Origin: Brachionus manjavacas
Lineage: Eukaryota > Rotifera > Eurotatoria > Ploima > Brachionidae
NCBI GenBank assembly: GCA_019054805.1
Contig: JAHQIY010000007.1
Location: 1,059,501-1,123,500 of the forward strand
Direction of reading: 5' to 3'
DNA length: 64,000 nucleotides
Shown here: positions 58,118-64,000 of the stretch, one piece after another
Layout of the letters: each line of letters begins with the position of its first letter
How positions within the stretch are numbered: the stretch's first letter is position 1
Program-made: the position numbers and the translations under genes
The notes under the pieces: model-generated
Seen by the model: the letters and a program-made list of their open reading frames with translations, nothing else
Told to the model about the DNA's origin: nothing
Database searches by the model: none

Positions 58118-61100
58118 TTTATTATTGTTATTAAAAGTTTTTTAAGTGAAAATATAAATCAGAATATTGAATTGTTTTGTTGCCATTTTTAAAACTTGTC
58201 TGTAAATTAGAAAAATTTTGAAATTAGTTATATGATATTAATTTTTAGAACAATGATTTTGTTTTACAATGAAAATTACAATTTTTATTAGAGCTTTCTC
58301 TACAAGAATTTAAATAATCAATATCAAAAATCGTTTTATTTTAATTTAAAATTTTTTTTTTATTAAAAATTATTTTAAATAATATTTTTGTTAATAATAA
58401 TCCATAAATTATTGTCCCTTTTCTATCCTAGTGAATAATGGGGAGGCGTTAATTTCCCCTTTTCAAGTACCTTTTTGAGCAATGACTCCGATCTAACACA
58501 GAGGTTACTTCATCAAGTTGATCATCTACACCGTAATTATTACCCAGTTGAAACCGTTCCCTCTGTTTTTATGATTCGCCCCGTATTGCAGAGATATTTT
58601 GAAGATTTTTTCACTCTTAGTGGTTTTCGAACCCTCGAATGGTGAAAAGTTTGGTCGATGAGGCTTAATGGATCAAAATGTAAAATGATGTACTTAGGCA
58701 ATCCAAATAATCCAAAAAAGAATTACTTAATTTTGGAAAAATCGGAGCAAACTGAAGGAAACTGAGAAAAAAAAGGAGCTATCATAACAAAGGACGGTAA
58801 ATTTTCAGCGCTAGTTGATGGTGGAGTGAATAGAGAAAGTTGAATGTTGAGGAGACTGAGAAAGAATTTTAAATGTTTCGACATAAATTTGTGCAGACAA
58901 TTGTATCCTTTCTTTGTAAAAACTCATTTAGAGTTCGCGTCATCAATATGGAACACTCTATCAAAAAAAGAAATAAAAAAATTCTGAGGGATTCAGCAGA
59001 AAGCCACAGGGATGATTTGTGAATAAAAGAGTATGAAAAATATTAACTCTAAAATTTTGAAATTGTTTATTGTTCACAAATATTTATTTCTTAAATAAAC
59101 CAAATAGATTCTCGAATTAAATTGGAACCAAATAAAACATAAAAGAAAAAGGATGTTTAAATAGGTTTAAATTCGAATTTAAATAAAAAGAAAGCTTAGT
59201 TAAAAAATTAGTTTCGTTAAAGAATGACTAATCGTCATCTTAAATCTATAACCTCTTATATATTAACATTATCATATTTTTTATTTTACTTTTTTAATAA
59301 TGAAATTAAAAAAATTTTAATGGAAAAATATGAAAAATCTGCTGTTCCGTTTAACAAATGATAATACACTAATTTCTCAAGAAAAGATAAAAGAATTAAA
59401 AAACGACTCAGATACGAGTAAAGTAAAGTACTGGGTAAAAACCTAATAATTTATTTAATGAAGGTCAAAATTAATAATTAATAATGATTTATTTTCGGCT
59501 AATGAATTAAGTAATTGATAACAAAAGCAGAGTGATCATACTAAAATATACATAATGAAAAGATCATTAAAACTTAGTGAAAATTTTATTTTATTTTTAT
59601 TTAAAATAGAAAGAACTGTCATTAAAGTTTTTATCATTTTGTACGCTGTTAAAATTGTAACCAAAATTTACCTAAATTTTGAAAAAATTTTTTTGACAAA
59701 TTTAAAAAAATAACAAAATGCCTAAATTCTATTGATATTTTTGCTTTAACAACAATTAAGATGAAATATTAAAATTTTATAAATTTTAAAAATTGTTTAA
59801 AAAAAATATCGGAACATCACTCTATAATTTTTAATTTTTTTTCCATTTAATGAGTTAAAAAAATAAGTTTTTAAGAACTTCATCTGATGATTTAAGTATA
59901 GAATAAAAATAAAAAATTTGCAATTTTTTTTTCCTAATTTTTTAATTTAAATTTTTAAATAGCAAAAAAAAGGTACAAAATATTTTTGTTCAATTTACTC
60001 CTTGCTGTAAATTGACGAAACAGGTCGAAGAAAATTCTAAATTAAATCAAAAAAAATCTATTTACCTCTCAAAATAGCCTTTGTCATGATGATCAAAAAG
60101 CTTTTTGAAAATCTCGTACATCCTGTGCTGTTCAAGGCCGGACTTTTCTCTAGTAATGGCCAAGCGAGTGGTGAACGAAGTTTCAAACGCAGCATAGATC
60201 TCTTTGAGTCCACTAAAGTTGTTCAATTCGTAGAAATAGGAAGCAATGTCGAGCAGTCTGTGCACGACGGCAACTCTCTCCTCCAAATTTTGCGTGTCCA
60301 CAATACACTTGGCGTACCAGTAGGTAAATTTGTTGGACAAAGTGATCAACTTGGACACATTGGGCGAAAGCTTGAACTTTTGCTCAGGCTTATTCCATCC
60401 GAGACTGATGAGCTCGTTTGGCTTGATGGCCTTGAACAGCTCTTCCTCCATCAAAGTAGCCTGTCGGGCGAACTCAAGCGGATGAATGGTCAAGATGTCG
60501 TACGGATGCGTGCTCTCCAAATGAGTCTCGAACGGAGGATACACCAGATCGCCGATGTCCTGGTCGCTGGACAAGTCTTCGTTAGTCGATGTGGACGATG
60601 AGCGCGAAGACACATTCGACAGCGATGTATTGGACGAGGACGAGCTCGAAATTTTCTTCTTGAATATATTCTTCAAGTTGCTCATGTCCACTTGGTTCTG
60701 TTTGGCAAAAGCGTCCTCGTTCATCTGCCTCTGAGCCATTTGAGCCTCGTATTGAGCTTTTTTCTTTTGCACAGTCTTGCTCAACACGTGCTCAAAGCGT
60801 TTGTAGCTCTTGCCTATTTTTTCCACAAGCTGCATTAAATTCTGCAGCAGATCACCATCGTCGGCAAAGTCTTCACTGAAATAGCCCTCGAGCCAGTGCT
60901 TGATTAAATTGATCACTTTCAATTTAATCGGCTGCTGGTACTCTCGTCTGTAACGTTTCAAAAGCTCTCGTTCTGTTATGCTCCCACTGTTGAAGTCGTA
61001 CTTGTGTTTGACTATGTCTAGATTTAGATCGGGCACATCGAATCGGCGCCACAGCAGCGCCAAAAGCTCCCTGGGCGTAGTAAACTTGCGATAGAACATG

Positions 61101-63880
61101 AGAAAAGTGGCCGAGAATTTGTGGTGTATGTATCGGTGATGGGTGAGCCTCTCGACCAGTTTGACGAGAGTGGCCGCTTTGATGAACAAGCCGTCCGAGT
61201 TGTAGCAAGAGTTGGCGTTGGCCTTTTCGAACACGATTGTGTCGGGCGAGTCGGCCTGGTCGAATATGTAGCCGGGTGGCGGTATGGGCAACGGGTTGTT
61301 TTGCTTGTGCTCGTTGGTCATGTCTCTGAGGAGGCCGTCTATCTTTAGCTTGTAGAACGAGTAGCACAGCATGGACATCCACGTGTACTTGTCGCTGGCC
61401 GAGTCCGCAATGAACAACACGAACTCATGGTCGCACTTGTCCACCGACTGGCCTAGGCTGGACACGGCCGACTCGGACGCCACATGCAGCTCGAAGCAAT
61501 TTTCGTCGTCGCGGTCCCTCAGCACGCACTTGTCCAGCTCAATGGACTCCTTGAAGCGGTAGGGCTTGGTCGGCGAGCCCAGATTGGCCGCCAACAACGG
61601 ACTGGTCTGATGCTTTTTGGCCAGTATCAACAGACCGTCGAATAGGTACGCGTAGCGTTTGGACACTCGCAGCTTCGACTGAGAGCCCACGTGACCCCTT
61701 AGATCAGTGCACTGCTGGATCGGCTGGCTGGTCCTGCAAATTTGAACGCTTCCTTCGTACAAATAGGCGAAGCGGAGATTGGAACAGGTCAAGTTGGCCG
61801 CTTTGGCTTGAGTCGAGCTTTGAGTGGTGGCCGAAACTATCTGGTGAATGTGAGCGGGCAGCTTGAGCGAGTCCACTGAGCTCTCGATCTCTTTCCACTT
61901 TTTGTCGTTTAGCAGACAAATGTTGTGGGCAAGAGCGGGCGCCTTGCTAGCGGCGGCACTGGCCGAGCCGACGCTAGCCTGACCGATGCTCACGCTGGAG
62001 CTCATAGACTGGGCCTGCCGATGCAGCGGCTGGAATTGATGCGGCTGAAAAATCCTGAAGCTGGTCTCGATGGGTCGTTTTTTCGAGCTGACAAAATCTT
62101 TGTCTTTCAAGTAGAACACGACCGGCTTCAGGGTGTCCAGAGTGTCGCCCAGAAAGGCGGTGTCGTCGTCGTTGAACGAGAGCTGCTGCAGAATGCTAAT
62201 CGTTTCGTTTAGATACAAAAAGTAGTAGACGGGGCCTAGCAGCAGCTTGGGCAGCAAGTACTTGCCGATGTCGAGGAGACCGGGCGCGCTCCAGTTCAGT
62301 TGTTTGCAGAAGCTCGCCTCGGACAACAATTTGTGCATGCTGGACCTCAGAGTCGAGTAGTCGGTGACAGTGTCGGCGAACGTTTTGTACACGTCGAATT
62401 CGGCGCCTTCGGCCAGCTCCCAAAACTGCTGTCCGACCAGCAGCGGCTGGTTCAGGCTCTCCTGCTCTTGTCTCGAATTTTGCTGGCTAGAAATGGCGTC
62501 GTCCAACAGCTCGTTGAGTCTGAGCGCGCAGTCGTACACGTCGTTTATGTTGCCGAATATGGCCTCGATGCACTCGTGGTCACGCGCGTACTTTAGAAAC
62601 AAATGCATGAAAATGTGGCGCAGTATTTCCAGGTCGGTCAAGTGCTCTTGCAGCTCGGACATGAACTCTTTCACTCGGAGGTAGTATTTGAGATTGACGT
62701 TTTCGTAGGTGGTCGACTCGGGACATATGGTCGACGAGTCGCTCGTGCACTCGTCCGGATTGGACGTCGAGATGGTCGAGTCGTTCGAGCGGGCCAGGCC
62801 TGGCAACGACACTATGGACATGGTCGACTGGCGAATGCCCGACCGGTTGGGAAAGAAAAAGTTGGGCCCCGCCGGACCGAACGGACCGAGCACGTACGCC
62901 ACGTGACTCAAGTCGTCGTCGTCCTCGAACTCGTCGTTTATGTCACTTGTTTCCGAGTCGTCGAATATCAAATCGCTGTTTTGCGGAGTAGATGTAGAGA
63001 AAAATAGCCTTTTCAATTTGGAATCTCCTTCTATGGATATATTTACATCTCTTTTGTTAATTATGTACTGGTTCAAGTGTCTAGAGTAGCTGCTGCTAAG
63101 TCGCAGAATGTCTTTGGTAATGTGTTCCAGGATGGCGACCAGGAAAATGGCCACTTGAATGTCCAGTTTGGGCGATTGGTATGTTTCGACTAGAAGATTG
63201 TGTATTTTCTCGAGCGGAAATGAAAATATGTACGTGGGATTGTTGTTCGAGTCGCTCGAGTGTGAAGTTATTTGTGGCGATGTGAGAATCGAGAGCGAGT
63301 TGGCGCTGGACGTGTTCATCACTTTGGAAAGAAATCGGTTTTTTTTGCTCGAGCCGAGAACATTTTTGCATCGCTCGACCTTTTTGAAGGCCCGAGCGCA
63401 CGCGTCCTCTGAGTACGAGCGCGGCAGCACCTGCTTTACACGCAGCTCGGCCTCGTCCAGATTGGTGATGGGATAAAAATGCACCTGTTGCGCGCTCGAG
63501 TTCGACATGATCAGAGCGCAGGTCTGCTCAGGCGAATGATCATTTAGGTTCGACGATGCCAGAATGATCGAGTCCAGAACTTCCAATACTAGGTATTCGA
63601 TGTGCTCCAAGGCCTCATTTTCTAGCTTTAGATAAACACATTCACTTGACTTTTTGCTATTGAAGCTGCTGTTTTCGCCCGAAAATCCTTCCTTTTGCAC
63701 ATCGGTAGACAAAAAGTTGATGCTTTGGGTTAGCAGATGCTTATTGGAGCCATTGTTGAGCACTCTTGTTTTGCCGTTGGGTCCATTGTGCACACCTAGA
63801 CCCGACGATAGAGAGGACGCAGACAAAGAGATGGACGATGTAAGAGTGGATGGGATTGGGGTGTTTGTTGTTGCAAACAT
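56390..63880 (-). CDS. SOS1: Son of sevenless (SOS), Ras guanine nucleotide exchange factor
   Basis: SOS links receptor tyrosine kinases via Grb2 to Ras activation. Exon 1 63880-60066, exon 2 57869-56390; 5295 nt, 1764 residues (human 1333). The splice rejoins the CDC25 domain: GYFE-RLKKC then SPPCIPFIGFHLS. Domains: histone fold with AIFLVAILEHITKDILRL (about 240), DH (about 395-610), PH with YAYLFDGLLILAKK (about 655-850), REM from about 875 (IKAATLVKLVERLTHHRY), CDC25 from about 1130 (DILTIHPLEFARQATLMEEE, ENLEERVAVVHRLLDIA). After CDC25 come KSRQIEPNDINNFPRIRNYA and LKSPPVR, as in SOS1. The C-terminus has Pro-rich SH3 ligands (PPAPSQRPPSPP, PPPIPPRPAKK). Unusual: Ser-rich insertions in the REM-CDC25 linker and inside CDC25 after the splice. 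The 3' end of exon 1 is GC-rich. Confidence 0.97.
58063..58117 (+). repeat. (TTA)n microsatellite in SOS intron
   Basis: About 17 TTA/ATT units. Preceded by TATCTCTGTAGTTTTTTT and a C/T-rich stretch resembling the family A LINE 3' UTR, so it is probably an expanded LINE tail. Confidence 0.9.
58610..59025 (+). mobile_element. LINE RT relic (CR1-like) in SOS intron
   Basis: Decayed plus-strand frames: LNGSKCKMMYLGNPNNPKKN, then KKLGAIITKDGKFSALVDGG-like, LRRLRKNFKCFDINLCRQLY, HLEFASSIWNTLSKKEIKKF and IQQKATGMI. These are the consecutive blocks after the RT core in CR1/jockey LINEs (W..N..KC.VM..G, LG..I..D.KFS, L..P.LEYA..VW, IQ..AT..I). Several stops and frame changes; dead copy. It differs from the family B element at 9225-9818. 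Confidence 0.75.
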
Positions 63881-64000
63881 TTATGGCTTAAAATTAACTT
63901 TTTTTTTTCCCTAAAATTTTAAATACATTTCGATACGTAAAAACAAAAATAAAATTGTTAAAATAATTACATTATCTAAATTTAATAAGACATTTGGAAA
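63881..64000. promoter_or_regulatory. SOS 5' flank at the window edge
   Basis: AT-rich sequence directly upstream of the SOS start codon; by position 5' UTR or promoter. Confidence 0.4.

Noticed and set aside
60086-63914. Many plus-strand and off-frame open frames (70-170 codons) opposite SOS
   Set aside because: They are shadows of the long GC-richer SOS exon; none has a recognisable domain.
1-64000. Bacterial-style operon, toxin-antitoxin or defence system
   Set aside because: Every recognised protein is a eukaryotic, intron-bearing gene; no such cassette is present.

Overview
The window is about 64 kb of very AT-rich nuclear DNA from an animal. Genes have spliceosomal GT-AG introns, many only 46-60 bp long, and the gene set is metazoan: SOS, Greatwall/MASTL, NALF, PDE9A, RME-8, ZW10, HERPUD. 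The compact introns, the AT-rich non-coding DNA and the CR1/jockey-like LINEs, pogo/Tigger and Tc1 elements would suit a small-genome bilaterian such as a monogonont rotifer. That assignment is inference; the sequence does not settle it. I read exons by eye, using reading phase, splice sites and remembered family sequences, and summed the exon lengths. All complete models come out divisible by three, except ZW10, which needs one extra base.

Layout, left to right. 1-1387 (-): 5' part of RME-8/DNAJC13. 3351-4569 (-): six-exon phospholipid phosphatase, divergent from ZW10 at 5065-8084 (+). 8740-10029: nested mobile-element debris (pogo/Tigger, LINE). 10938-12191 (-): HERPUD. 12921-13230: pogo-type MITE. 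15280-16110 (+): AIG1-family hydrolase. 16400-17650: palindromic repeats. 18660-18730 (-): tRNA-Glu(CTC). 19333-20422 (+): cathepsin L. 21242-21607 (-): small acidic protein, perhaps GON7-like. 22046-27367 (-): importin-11. 27368-35207: 7.8 kb with no gene seen. 35208-38789 (+): NALF, with a Tc1 relic in its first intron. 40986-44138 (+): PDE9A in 16 small exons. 45185-47954 (-): MASTL/Greatwall. 49194-50438 (+): a pyrophosphatase-fold protein with altered active-site residues and a C-terminal membrane anchor, converging on PPIL2 at 50512-52312 (-). 52574-55735: a repeat block with LINE remnants and a GC-rich island. 56390-63880 (-): SOS in two exons, with a 2.2 kb intron holding a microsatellite and a LINE relic.

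These are independent housekeeping and signalling genes, not an operon or defence island. They cover mitosis (ZW10, MASTL), ER quality control (HERPUD), endosomal traffic (RME-8), nuclear import (IPO11), splicing (PPIL2), Ras activation (SOS), cGMP breakdown (PDE9A), lipid signalling (PLPP, AIG1) and neuronal excitability (NALF). The most unusual gene is the apparently inactive, tail-anchored pyrophosphatase homologue. The strangest non-genic stretch is the GC-rich island near 53.7-54.6 kb.
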